Notes under the pieces: generated by a model
What the model was told of the DNA's origin: nothing
What the model saw: only the letters and a program-made list of their open reading frames with translations
The model's database searches: none
Made by a program: the position numbers and the translations under genes
Part shown: positions 31,478 to 40,261 of the stretch, in pieces
Position numbering within the stretch: position 1 is the first letter of the stretch
How the letters are laid out: the number at the start of each line of letters is the position of its first letter
From: Epithemia pelagica
Taxonomy: Eukaryota > Bacillariophyta > Bacillariophyceae > Surirellales > Surirellaceae
Direction of reading: 5' to 3'
Length of the DNA: 64,000 nt
NCBI GenBank assembly: GCA_946965045.2
Contig: OX337229.1
Coordinates: forward strand, 6,200,001 to 6,264,000

Positions 31478-33469
31478 ATGCTGCGTTTCGTGTTTCTTGT
31501 GTTTCGTGTTTCGAGTTTTTGCGTTTCGACCATGGGGAAACCAAGCCCTAAGAAACAGTATTCAAAAGCAGGCGCTCAAAAACGAGACAGCATGAGTGAC
31601 AAAGGAAATCTTGACGCTCTTATACTTGCAATAGATGCAGCGGAAGAGCAGTCAGCCAAAGCAGCAGCGGCGCCCGAAGCAGCAGCAGCCGCAGCACCCG
31701 AAGCAGCAGCAACAGACGAAGCGACAACAACAAAGCACCATCGGTTTCTTTCGGATCAAGACTTTGCCGAAGTGAAGGATAAAAAGCTTGCAGATGTTCG
31801 GCGTGGCCATCCAGAGAAGGACCACAGCAAACAGTATTCGGAAACTCAAATGCGGCAGCTCCTCATCGATACGCGCACAGCGGACTACAAGAAAGGCATC
31901 GAGGAAGTGGAGAAACTCCCTTCTCGTTCTGGACGGGATCCAATCAGGACTTTCACCGAAGGCCTCAAGACGCTCTCCAAGATCAAAGACAGTGCTGTAC
32001 TTGCCTGTGCTATGGGAGAGTATGTCTCACGGAAGATTTCGGCCACTTTTTCGGTCCAAGAAGCTCCAATTCGGAAGCCCGGTTCTGGCTTGCAAAAGGG
32101 GAAGATTGTGCCACTTTCAAGTGGAATGGGTCTCCCTGTCAAGAAGAACAGAAAACATACCTTCCCGATCGGCAAGCATGTCGGTTACACATTTGCGAAC
32201 AATCCGGTAGTCAAGATCTACCTTGGAAAAGTGCTTCTGTTTGAGGTGAAGGAGTCAAAACTCCCAGGCGCCGGGTTTGGCGTTTTTGCAGTTCGGACAA
32301 TCAAAGATGGTGAAGTGATTGGTGCGTACACGGGAAACGACGTCACGTCTCGGACAGTTGTACCCGACGAGTACGCGATTCAGTTCGGACGTGACAATCG
32401 AAGGCTTCAAGCAGACAACGACGATCACTTCTGCATGGGGCTGCACTTAATCAACGACCACCTACACCATCGGTACGGTACAGACAATCCACCGGATGAA
32501 TCGGATGATCATTACAACGTGAGAATCATGCCGAATCTTCTAGTCAAGGCAATCAAGCCGATCAAAAAGGGCAACGAGCTGTCTTTGTTTTATAACCTTT
32601 CGGACGAATCACCGACGTCCTCCGAACAGGTTATCCGACCGTGGACGAAAGGTGACGACGACGAAGACGAGGGAAAGAAACGCGGTCGACCCAGTGATGA
32701 AAATGAAGACGACGGGAAAAAAACAAAGAAGGCTTTCGCTACCTCTTCTACTACTGTTTTCCGCCCAGTTGCTGCTGTTGCTCGTCCTCCTGCTCTTCCT
32801 TCTCCGCCTCCTCCGCAAGACGTTTCTGGGCACTACAATTCGCCCCCTCAGCTGCCACCACATCATCCTCCGCCGTATCATCCTCATCCTCCGCCGTATG
32901 ATGATCCACCGCATCATCCTCATCCTCCGCCATATTATGATCCACCGCATCGTCATCATCCTCCGCCATATTATGATCCACCGCATCGTCATCATCCTCC
33001 TTCGTATCATCCTCCGCCGCATCATCATCATCCTCCTCCTTCGTATCATCATCATCCTCCTTCGTATCATCCTCCGCCGCATCATCATCATCATCATCCT
33101 TCGTATCATCATCATCCTCCTTCGTATCATCCTCCGCCGCATCATCCTCCGCCGCCGCATCATCCTCAGCCGCATTACCATGGGCATCCCCCGTCCTATA
33201 ATCAACCCCATTATGGAGGAGGTTACCAGGGGGCTCTGCCTTTATCGCAGCAACAACAACGCACGACCCAGCCGGTCGTAGGTTCACCGGAGCGTCCGAG
33301 CAATCCCGTCCCACCTGCAGCACAAGCTCAACCCGCCACTCGACCCGATCGCTCCCTTTCTGGAATGTTAGTACGAGTAATTGCCTTGCCAGAATTTTCA
33401 GAAAGTGACACCACGGATGACAATTCTTTTGATCAGGAGATGTCGGATGATCTTTTGCTCCGGAGATGA
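31478..33469 (+). CDS. SET-domain protein (putative lysine methyltransferase), transposon cargo
   Basis: 663 residues from the ATG at 31478; an ATG at 31532 in the context ACCATGG (MGKPSPKKQY) may be the real start. A SET domain lies at about residues 258-375, with GAGFGVFAVRTIKDGEVIGAYTG, EYAIQFG, the LHLINDHLH...YNVRI equivalent of the N-H motif, and KKGNELSLFYNL with the terminal Tyr. Such domains transfer methyl groups from SAM to lysines, mostly on histones. An Ala-rich N-terminus precedes it. The C-terminal 190 residues are repeats of P-P-x-Y-H-P-P-P-H-H, encoded by an imperfect minisatellite (32860-33175). The stop overlaps the next ATG as ATGA. Substrate unknown. Confidence 0.8.
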   Translation: MLRFVFLVFRVSSFCVSTMGKPSPKKQYSKAGAQKRDSMSDKGNLDALILAIDAAEEQSAKAAAAPEAAAAAAPEAAATDEATTTKHHRFLSDQDFAEVKDKKLADVRRGHPEKDHSKQYSETQMRQLLIDTRTADYKKGIEEVEKLPSRSGRDPIRTFTEGLKTLSKIKDSAVLACAMGEYVSRKISATFSVQEAPIRKPGSGLQKGKIVPLSSGMGLPVKKNRKHTFPIGKHVGYTFANNPVVKIYLGKVLLFEVKESKLPGAGFGVFAVRTIKDGEVIGAYTGNDVTSRTVVPDEYAIQFGRDNRRLQADNDDHFCMGLHLINDHLHHRYGTDNPPDESDDHYNVRIMPNLLVKAIKPIKKGNELSLFYNLSDESPTSSEQVIRPWTKGDDDEDEGKKRGRPSDENEDDGKKTKKAFATSSTTVFRPVAAVARPPALPSPPPPQDVSGHYNSPPQLPPHHPPPYHPHPPPYDDPPHHPHPPPYYDPPHRHHPPPYYDPPHRHHPPSYHPPPHHHHPPPSYHHHPPSYHPPPHHHHHHPSYHHHPPSYHPPPHHPPPPHHPQPHYHGHPPSYNQPHYGGGYQGALPLSQQQQRTTQPVVGSPERPSNPVPPAAQAQPATRPDRSLSGMLVRVIALPEFSESDTTDDNSFDQEMSDDLLLRR

Positions 33470-34494
33470 ATGCGATCGACGAGTTAATGCAGGAGGGTGA
33501 ATGGCAAAAGCAACAGATGTTGCAAAATAGAAAATTGCGCAAGAAGTATTTCAAATCGCTATACGATAGTGAAAACAAAATCTATCGAGGCTGTTTTTTT
33601 ACAACGCCGCCAGACCTCCTCCAGTTGCTGGAGCAAGTGTGGAAAGGCAAACACCTGAACAGTAAAGGAAAGGGCACCTTTTTCAAATCTGTTCAAGACT
33701 ACACCCCAAATTTGTTGATGGCGATGATGGAACATGAGGGCATGGTGGCCAACACTCGGTACTTCAACGACTGCGACCCAGAACATGTCCAAAAAGTCAC
33801 GACAGATTTCAAGCAGTTTCTTGCCTCAGCTCTCCATGGAATGAAGTACGCAAAAGATGAATCATTTGCAGACCAAATGAGCATTCACCTTTCGCTTATG
33901 AAATCCACTCGGGAAGAAGTGCAAGAACCTCACATCGACTTCTTGTTCCCGGCCGTAACAGGAAACATGTCCGAGAGTCCAAAAACACCATCCGGGAAGC
34001 AACAAAAAAGCAAAAGGATGACTCGGCGATCGTTCTCAGATCTGCCACTCCGGGAACGCATCCTTTTCATTGTTTTTATGCCCCTGACGGAGGAGGGTAT
34101 GTCCATTGAATTGTGGAGCTACCGTGCTGAGAAGCACGAGAACTATACGCATGAGTTGGGTAACGTGGTACAAATCCCGTACGGCAAGTTTCTCCTCGTT
34201 CGAGGAGATACTGTCCATGCTGGTGGCTTTAAGACTGGAGAGCTGGGAAATCCACGTGCACATTTTTACGTGTACCAAGGAAAAGATGGGACCATCCACG
34301 ATCCCATGCCAAAGAACAGCTACAATCTACCTTCTGGACAAAGGCTTTCAGAGTGCTACTTCCATCAAAAGGACATTCCTGGTGATCGCCCAAGTGGGAT
34401 CATTCGGGTTAACCTTACGCTCGATGGCCATCGCGTTGCCGTCCAGGGTGATTATCGTAGAGTGCTTCTGGCTAAGAAAAAACCTGGTATTTAG
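33466..34494 (+). CDS. 2OG-Fe(II) dioxygenase-like protein, transposon cargo
   Basis: 342 residues, ATG at 33466 overlapping the SET stop (ATGA). A jelly-roll dioxygenase signature is visible: HxD at residues 156-158 (EPHIDFLFP), and GDTVHAGGFKTGELGNPRAHFYVY with the second iron-binding His at 251 and a 2OG-binding Arg at about 264. Spacing between motifs fits the family. Members hydroxylate or demethylate protein, nucleic acid or small molecules; the substrate cannot be read here. Position next to a SET gene in the same direction suggests co-expression. Fold assignment rests on motifs only. Confidence 0.6.
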   Translation: MNAIDELMQEGEWQKQQMLQNRKLRKKYFKSLYDSENKIYRGCFFTTPPDLLQLLEQVWKGKHLNSKGKGTFFKSVQDYTPNLLMAMMEHEGMVANTRYFNDCDPEHVQKVTTDFKQFLASALHGMKYAKDESFADQMSIHLSLMKSTREEVQEPHIDFLFPAVTGNMSESPKTPSGKQQKSKRMTRRSFSDLPLRERILFIVFMPLTEEGMSIELWSYRAEKHENYTHELGNVVQIPYGKFLLVRGDTVHAGGFKTGELGNPRAHFYVYQGKDGTIHDPMPKNSYNLPSGQRLSECYFHQKDIPGDRPSGIIRVNLTLDGHRVAVQGDYRRVLLAKKKPGI

Positions 34495-35002
34495 ATCGCG
34501 AACAAAGAAGCCAATCAAACTTAGATCTTTCCTTGTGGTGAAAGTGTGTTATTGTTGAAAAAGAATACCATGGTACGTTGAGTTGCAGTATGACATTAAG
34601 ATTTACTAGTTTATTCCTTCATTTTATACTTTAGTACATTGTCGTGTTGTGTCGAAAACGCAAAATATGAGATAAGAATCATAGCTCGTCTGGGACCAAT
34701 CACAAACTCCCTCGTACATCCATACGAGGCGTGCCCGCAAACCGGGACCCAACTACCGACACTGGCAAGCTGGATAACGACGATGACGATGATGATGAAG
34801 AGGACAAACAGGATGAGCGATGATAGCTACAACAAGGACGACTACAATACAACGACGACAATGATAGCCACGACAATGACGAGGACTTGGACGACGACAA
34901 TGATGATAATCACAACAAGAATGACTGTAGAAGCACTACCATGATGACAAATCGATTCATATTTAGTGATTAAGGATACCTAAAACGTCCATCAGTAGAT
35001 AT
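34495..35002. other. Spacer inside the transposon with GAT/GAC-rich tract
   Basis: Between tail-to-tail cargo genes. It contains a GA/GAC/ACAA-rich low-complexity tract (about 34780-34930) and no gene. Confidence 0.5.
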
Positions 35003-35909
35003 CTAGTACGCCTCGTCCTCATGATCCAAGTAATCGGGACCAAAAAGCCCGTTTTGCTGCGTACCGATGAAGTCTTCTTGGGTCTCAAGAAATCCATCAT
35101 CGGCATACAAATCAATGGATGTCCGGTATGCACGGGAAGGATCGCTAAAGAACAAAGGAGGAGACGACGGGATGTTTTCTCCCAATGCCAGCGACTCATT
35201 CAAAGTCTGGCGAGGGTCTGTCGCTCCACTTTCCTTCACCTGTTCCTCAGCAATCCGACGCTGGAAAGCATGCTTCTGGGAGGGGGTCAGTGCGAAAGCT
35301 CGAGACGCCACCTTCGGGGAAGAAGTTACTTTCTTCGGGGTCACATAAGACTCTGGAGTCTTGTTCTCGACGTCGTCCTCCTTCTTGATCTCCTTCTCGG
35401 GCTTGCTGTCGGGCTTGTTGTCGGGCTTGCTGTTGGGTTTGGTGTCTGTGGCAGCAGAGGGCGCGTCGTGAGAAAGGGAGACTCAAAACCAACAATGAAC
35501 AATCAAACTTACCTTCTTTGCCGACAGCCTCGATCGCAAGGAGCTCTGCCGCGATATCCGACAGGTTAGCGCATTCGACGTCCTTGTTGCTGACGAAGAA
35601 CACTGGGATACCATCTTCATCCCCAATGGTGAGTTGCCACTGTTTTGCGCGCTCGTGCCACGACGAAGGACCCTCAAGGTTGAAGGTCACATGCTTCTTT
35701 GTCGAAGCGGGAGACTTCGTCGTCGTCGTCTTCTTCTTCTTCGACGTTTTGTTGTCCACGGCCGTCTTTGTCTTCATTTTCTTGTTTGCCTTGTTTCCCT
35801 TGTTTCCCTTGTCGGAGGGAAATGCGGTTGTGGAGGGAGCTGCGGCGGAGTCCTCCTGCTCCTTCTTCGCAGACTCAGCTCGTTTGGTAGCACTACGCGT
35901 CTGGCGCAT
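35003..35909 (-). CDS. Unknown nuclear-type protein, two exons, transposon cargo
   Basis: Exon 1 35909-35513, exon 2 35445-35003; the 67-nt intron has GTAAGT and CAG. 279 residues from ATG 35909 (MRQTRSATKR); an in-frame ATG at 35999 would add 30. The N-terminal ~85 residues are Lys/Ser/Thr-rich with several basic clusters that could be nuclear localisation signals. A small ordered segment follows (HVTFNLEGPSSWHERAKQW, then TIGDEDGIPVFFVSN). Exon 2 starts with a PNSKPDNKPDSKP repeat and ends in an acidic tail. No family recognised. It diverges from the gene at 36081. Confidence 0.6.
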
Positions 35910-36080
35910 CGTTGGAAAGTGAGAACACAATAGGGATTCGTTCGTTTGATTGTTGTGTTTGTTTGTTTGATTGTTGCCCGCTCTCCGTTCTTGTGTCATC
36001 TAGGGAATCCCCCCGCGCTCATTCGTGAACAATATCGGCGCGCGCCACAAAATCAACTTGCAGCATGAAGCAACTTCCGA

Positions 36081-36653
36081 ATGACCCGCCGTGCAATGGA
36101 ACAATCAAACAGAGACGACAGGAAGAGGCAAGGAAGAAGAAACAAGATGACCAACATGAGGACGAAGTTCGAGTTCAACGAAGAGGATGGCCGTGAGGGT
36201 GGTGCTGGTCTCCCGTTCAAGTCGTGCTTTTATGCCAGCGATGTTTGCGCGCTCATCGGGCCCATGTCGAGAAACAAGGACACTGGCCACAACATCGTCG
36301 ACCGTGGCCATCTGCTTGTGCAGCGGGAGCTTGCGACCGACTACCTACGGATTGCAGTCTTTGACCGGGATGCAACAAGCGAGCATGAGGAACCAGCGTT
36401 GGTTGTTCCAGTTGGGTTCATTGCTCTGTCGCACCTGGACCAGGTCTCTGGAAAGACGAGCAAGAACGGACCTCCCATGGGACGCATCCGCCTCTACACA
36501 CGCTGCTCCATCAACCCTAAAGCCTGCATGGAACCCCAGGTCGTTACAATCTACATGGGCAGCAAGGATATGGATCGCTTCAACATTTCGCTTGGTGCGA
36601 TGATGCTCAAGCACCCGCTTCAAAATCTCTTCTTTAATCATCAACAAGCCTAG
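36081..36653 (+). CDS. Unknown 190-residue protein, transposon cargo
   Basis: Single exon, ATG at 36081. A basic N-terminus (RRNKMTNMRTKFEF) is followed by a compact, mixed alpha/beta-looking domain with YLRIAVFDRDA, VPVGFIALSHL and QVVTIYMGSKDMDRF. I considered an acyltransferase-like fold from the VGFIALSHL strand but cannot support it. It is the last gene before the right inverted repeat. Confidence 0.55.
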   Translation: MTRRAMEQSNRDDRKRQGRRNKMTNMRTKFEFNEEDGREGGAGLPFKSCFYASDVCALIGPMSRNKDTGHNIVDRGHLLVQRELATDYLRIAVFDRDATSEHEEPALVVPVGFIALSHLDQVSGKTSKNGPPMGRIRLYTRCSINPKACMEPQVVTIYMGSKDMDRFNISLGAMMLKHPLQNLFFNHQQA

Positions 36654-37247
36654 ATAGTGAACAATGTAGCAGCGTTTTATGATTATCATTTGAGTAGGAT
36701 CTTCATTCTCTATGAATACAATCTAATTCTATAGTTGTGTTACGTTTACCGTACAATACATTGCGTTCAGGTACGGCTGTGTGAGTCACAACAAAGAAAA
36801 GAACATCAATCTTTGTTGTGAACGACGCAACTTCTAGTCTAAGTTCCATATATCTAACGAGAAGAATATCAATTTTTGACGTGAACAACGCTACAAGTGT
36901 TCATAGTCTTTGTTCTATCTTCTATCATTCGATTCTACAATAGAGGTGCATTGGTTGCACCAAGTTTTGCCGTGAGTCGCCGTAGTAAATCGCGCGGCGA
37001 CCACCTTCAACTAGATAAAACGACACCTACAAAACGAATGCAGCGCCGACATCGTTCTCCATGCTCAACCCATGAATGGAGAAGAGGTTCAGAGCACGGG
37101 ATCATGGAGCCGTCTCCTATTTGGCAAGAGATCGGTCAAAAGGACCGTTCACCATGGTCAATTTTTGGTAGAACGGTAGAGGCATAAATAGAAGGGCTAT
37201 ATTAAGGGGATGGCTCGCGCGGATTACGTAGATTTCTTACTGGAGCG
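36654..37247. other. Right subterminal region of the transposon
   Basis: Noncoding. Two imperfect tandem copies of a ~62-bp unit (about 36798-36858 and 36862-36922) share GAA-ATCAAT-TTTG--GTGAAC-ACGC and TAGTCT. Subterminal repeats are common transposase-binding sites. Confidence 0.5.
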
Positions 37248-37281
37248 CTACGTCAGGAACATTCTGTCTGAACTCAGCTTG
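37248..37281 (-). repeat. Right terminal inverted repeat
   Basis: CTACGTCAGGAACAT...CTGAACTCAGCTTG, inverted copy of 27472-27505, followed by TA. Confidence 0.88.
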
Positions 37282-37283
37282 TA

Positions 37284-37879
37284 GTTTAGTTTCCATCTAT
37301 CAACCTACTTTTCATCCTCCAGTGTCTCGGCTCGCTCTCATCCACGCTGGCCCTTTTATACGTGACTCAACATTTAGTTAGAGCTCTCGGGATCTAAGGC
37401 GCGACACGCGCAGCTCTGCGAGCCGTTTGATACTCGCCTTCTCACTTCTCACATTTTCTGTTAGTAGCGTCCGATTGTCAAGAGTGTGCACAAAAGTCTA
37501 AACTGACCCCCTTTCCATAATGGCACGCTATGGAATGTTACCAACAGGTTACGCCCGTATAGGCCCAGCGTCGATGACCGTCATAAGGCTGTGGCTGTCC
37601 GTAACCCCAGGCGCCGTTGCTGGTGGTGGAACCAACGACAAAACCGTGAATGCCTTCACCATTATTCGCAACAATTTGCCGCAAGAACCCCTTGTTGAGT
37701 ACGGTGGTGGTACATATTGCAGAGGAATGACGACTCACTATGCTCTACAGGAATTAATTTAGGATAGGTAAGTGAGTGAGTGAGTGCCAAAGAAGAAACA
37801 TCCACAGTGCGCACAAGGACAGTGGTGTAGCTGCTGATGTCCAAGATTTCTCGACTCGTCGTTTTGGTGGAGTTTTTTA
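37284..37879. other. Spacer right of the transposon
   Basis: A short Gly-rich ORF on the plus strand (37520-37762) has no domain and I do not call it. Nothing else recognised. Confidence 0.5.
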
Positions 37880-39103
37880 CTAGGGAAATTCATCATTCAA
37901 AGGTTTCCACGCCATGACCCGGGGGCGTGGAGTGTTGCTGTCGTCCTCCACCACTTGTTCGGCTCCCACCATGATCATTAATAAAAAGGCTTCGTACACG
38001 AAAGGATTGTCCACCACCAGGTCCCATTCCAATCGAGTCGTATTGCAAACAACGGTAGGAGTTTTGCCATTCGCCGCCTCGGCCGCCACGTGAGGAGGAC
38101 AGAGGGTTTGACCCTGCGTCCACTCCGAAATGAGCGTGGCTTTCGGAGTAGCAAAATTGGCCAAGGCACTTGCATTGGCAATGGTCACGGCCTGTTCGCC
38201 CCACGCCTCGACAAACACTTGAATGGTCATTCGACAAATGGGTGTGGCTACATAAACGGACACGGCCGTGGCTTGGCCTGGCATTTGAAAAAAGACAACT
38301 TGATGGGCTCCAAACACATTGAGAATGTAGAGGGAATTGGCACACGACGAATCGAATCGAACTTCTTGCAAGAGGGTCGAAGCATCTCGGACCGTCGCAT
38401 TGGCCGGCCACACACGAATTTGCGTCCGATTCGGCAAGGGTTGACGATTATTAAACAAAAAGTACAAACTGTCTTCTTGCACAATGCCCTGAAAGAGTGG
38501 TGGCAGGGCATTCCCAGCGGAACCACCGGGGGCGTCGCCCGGATCGGCATTGGCCACAATATGGGCCGATTCACCCGATCCCAAGGAGGTAATGCCGCCA
38601 TACATGCCCACTTTTTGCGGAAAATCGGTACAGGTATAATCCTGAATAGGTTGCGAGGTAAAGTTTTTTATCGCACAATCACCACCGCGAAACAAGAACC
38701 CGGTCAAAGAGGGTGGTTCGGTACAGACACCATTCAAGGTTGATGCGACACAGCCCGTCAAGTAATTCGTCATGGTAATGTCCAACCCCAGAGCCTGCGT
38801 CGGATTGGAAGAAGGACTCGTGGATGGGACAAGGGATGTGGTGGGCACGACCGAAGGGAGCAAGGACTGTGTGGGAACACTGGAGGGTGTCCACGAAGGA
38901 GATTGTGTCGGAAGTGCGGTTGGATTCGTCGCAGTGTCATTGTTGTCGTTGTCGGTTCCGTCGGGATTTGTATCGGCGTCCGTACTGGCACTCGTCGTAC
39001 CATTGTCTTGTTGGTCCAGGACGAGGGCGGTCGTGACGACAATCACCACCACGACAACGAGCACTACTGCCAGAACAATCCATAGAATGGGAGTCCAGGA
39101 CAT
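37880..39103 (-). CDS. Type II single-pass membrane protein with Pro/Thr/Ser stalk
   Basis: From the ATG at 39103 (MSWTPILWIVL) the protein has 407 residues and begins with a strong membrane anchor (about 3-28). The frame is open upstream to GTG 39280 and to a TGA near 39350 without another ATG, so a missing upstream exon is possible; it would add a basic cytosolic tail (SSRRR before the anchor). After the anchor come an acidic Thr/Asp-rich stretch and repeats of PT-S-P (about 75-105). These are followed by a lumenal or extracellular domain with paired cysteines and several N-x-S/T sites. No enzymatic motif. Such stalked proteins are common in diatoms; function unknown. Confidence 0.65.
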   Translation of the reverse strand: MSWTPILWIVLAVVLVVVVVIVVTTALVLDQQDNGTTSASTDADTNPDGTDNDNNDTATNPTALPTQSPSWTPSSVPTQSLLPSVVPTTSLVPSTSPSSNPTQALGLDITMTNYLTGCVASTLNGVCTEPPSLTGFLFRGGDCAIKNFTSQPIQDYTCTDFPQKVGMYGGITSLGSGESAHIVANADPGDAPGGSAGNALPPLFQGIVQEDSLYFLFNNRQPLPNRTQIRVWPANATVRDASTLLQEVRFDSSCANSLYILNVFGAHQVVFFQMPGQATAVSVYVATPICRMTIQVFVEAWGEQAVTIANASALANFATPKATLISEWTQGQTLCPPHVAAEAANGKTPTVVCNTTRLEWDLVVDNPFVYEAFLLMIMVGAEQVVEDDSNTPRPRVMAWKPLNDEFP

Positions 39104-40034
39104 GCGACGACGACTCGATTGTCCTCGACCTTTGGTTGGTTCATTGGCTTGTTCTACTGTCGCTTGCTCGTGCGCTGCTGGTTGTTCTTGTGGTTCGACG
39201 AGTGCGGTTTGTCGGCGAAACTTCCATGGTTTGTCCTTCCAGGACCATGAGCTCCGAGATGGGTTCGGGGTGGACGCCACCCACTGGTTCTTCTTGGTCT
39301 TGATGTAATTGCAGATTCCGATTCGATTGGCAGCATGTGGATTGAAGGAGTTTCATGGGAAGAAGTATTGTCATTTGGAGTGGCTCCTTCTTGGGTCGGA
39401 ACGGTCCGAGACAGTGTCTCTGCGTTCTGGTGGTCGGCCCCTGGCATCGTACAATCAACCGCGCCGCAACGTGACGTTCTAGGTAGAACAAGAAAAGCCT
39501 TGTGTCTTTTCTGTAAAACAACAACAGGAGACGAGATGCCGCAAAGGACGATTGTTAGAATCGAGAAAGGACAGAAATCTCTGGTATTGGCAACGAGCGA
39601 GAACGTGGCTCTTAAACGAGAGAAGATTCACTTTGCAGAATCATTTTCTCTCTAGAAACTTACTCGAACGGTACCAGATATTGTGTTTTATCTGTTCAGA
39701 TCTCCATCCCGACCACGACTCTTGGATTTGGATCGTTTCTGTCGTCTCCAACAGAAGCAGTGTGCAGAAAAGAGGGATGTGTTGTTGTTGCTATTGGAGC
39801 ATGAGAGAATCTCTTTTTACTCTTTATGCTCATTTCTCTATTTCAACTTTCAACGCGCAAGAGAAAACGTAGATGCTGCAACAAAGTCGAAAACTGCAAG
39901 AACTATCGTCGTTGTTCGTGTGTTGAATGTGGTTCTTGGTGTCGTTCTTCGTGTCGTTGGATCTTCACTGGGGGCTCAGAAAGATCTTTATATTATAATG
40001 CTAGAGAGGATAGAGGAGTATGTACGCTATCCGC
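39104..40034. other. Region upstream of the membrane protein gene
   Basis: Probable promoter/5' exon region, then gene-poor sequence up to the second Copia insertion. Short ORFs have no domain. Confidence 0.45.
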
Positions 40035-40038
40035 TATG

Positions 40039-40215
40039 TGTCTTATTCTACTTGATAGAATCCGTTCCAAAGAAAGACTAAGATAAGCGTTACAACTACA
40101 TCCATCGCATAAAACCAGTAAAGTGGCCCCCGGCCATAAGGCCCAATCTACGTCGCCATAAGGCCCAACCTACGTCATGCTGACGTATCAATCCCGTATC
40201 GACCAGAATGAGACA
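40039..40215 (-). repeat. Copia 2 LTR (3')
   Basis: 177 bp; a G-rich purine tract (GGCGGGGAC) lies just inside. Contains two CCATAAGGCCCAA-CTACGTC repeats. Confidence 0.95.
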
Positions 40216-40261
40216 GTCCCCGCCAGTGGATCAACCAATGAGAGTTGAGTTACTGGCCCCA

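Larger units (their letters stand above)
27470..37283. mobile_element. 9.8-kb Tc1/mariner-type DNA transposon with chromatin-gene cargo
   Basis: Terminal inverted repeats lie at 27472-27505 (CAAGCTGAGTTCAGGGAGTA...) and 37248-37281, matching at 31 of 34 positions with the ends outward. Each end is abutted by a TA dinucleotide (27470-27471, 37282-37283), the hallmark target duplication of Tc1/mariner elements. Inside are a DDE transposase-like ORF, a SET-domain ORF, a 2OG-oxygenase-like ORF and two unknown genes. Typical mariner elements are 1.3-5 kb, so this one is unusually long. Boundaries are read directly from sequence; mobility is inferred. Confidence 0.8.

Noticed and set aside
32652-33578. 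Ile/His/Arg-rich and Asp-rich ORFs over the SET gene C-terminus
   Set aside because: Frame shadows of the CAT/CCT minisatellite coding the Pro/His/Tyr repeats.
37520-37762. Small Gly-rich ORF right of the transposon
   Set aside because: Only 80 codons, no domain, outside the inverted repeat; not distinguishable from chance.
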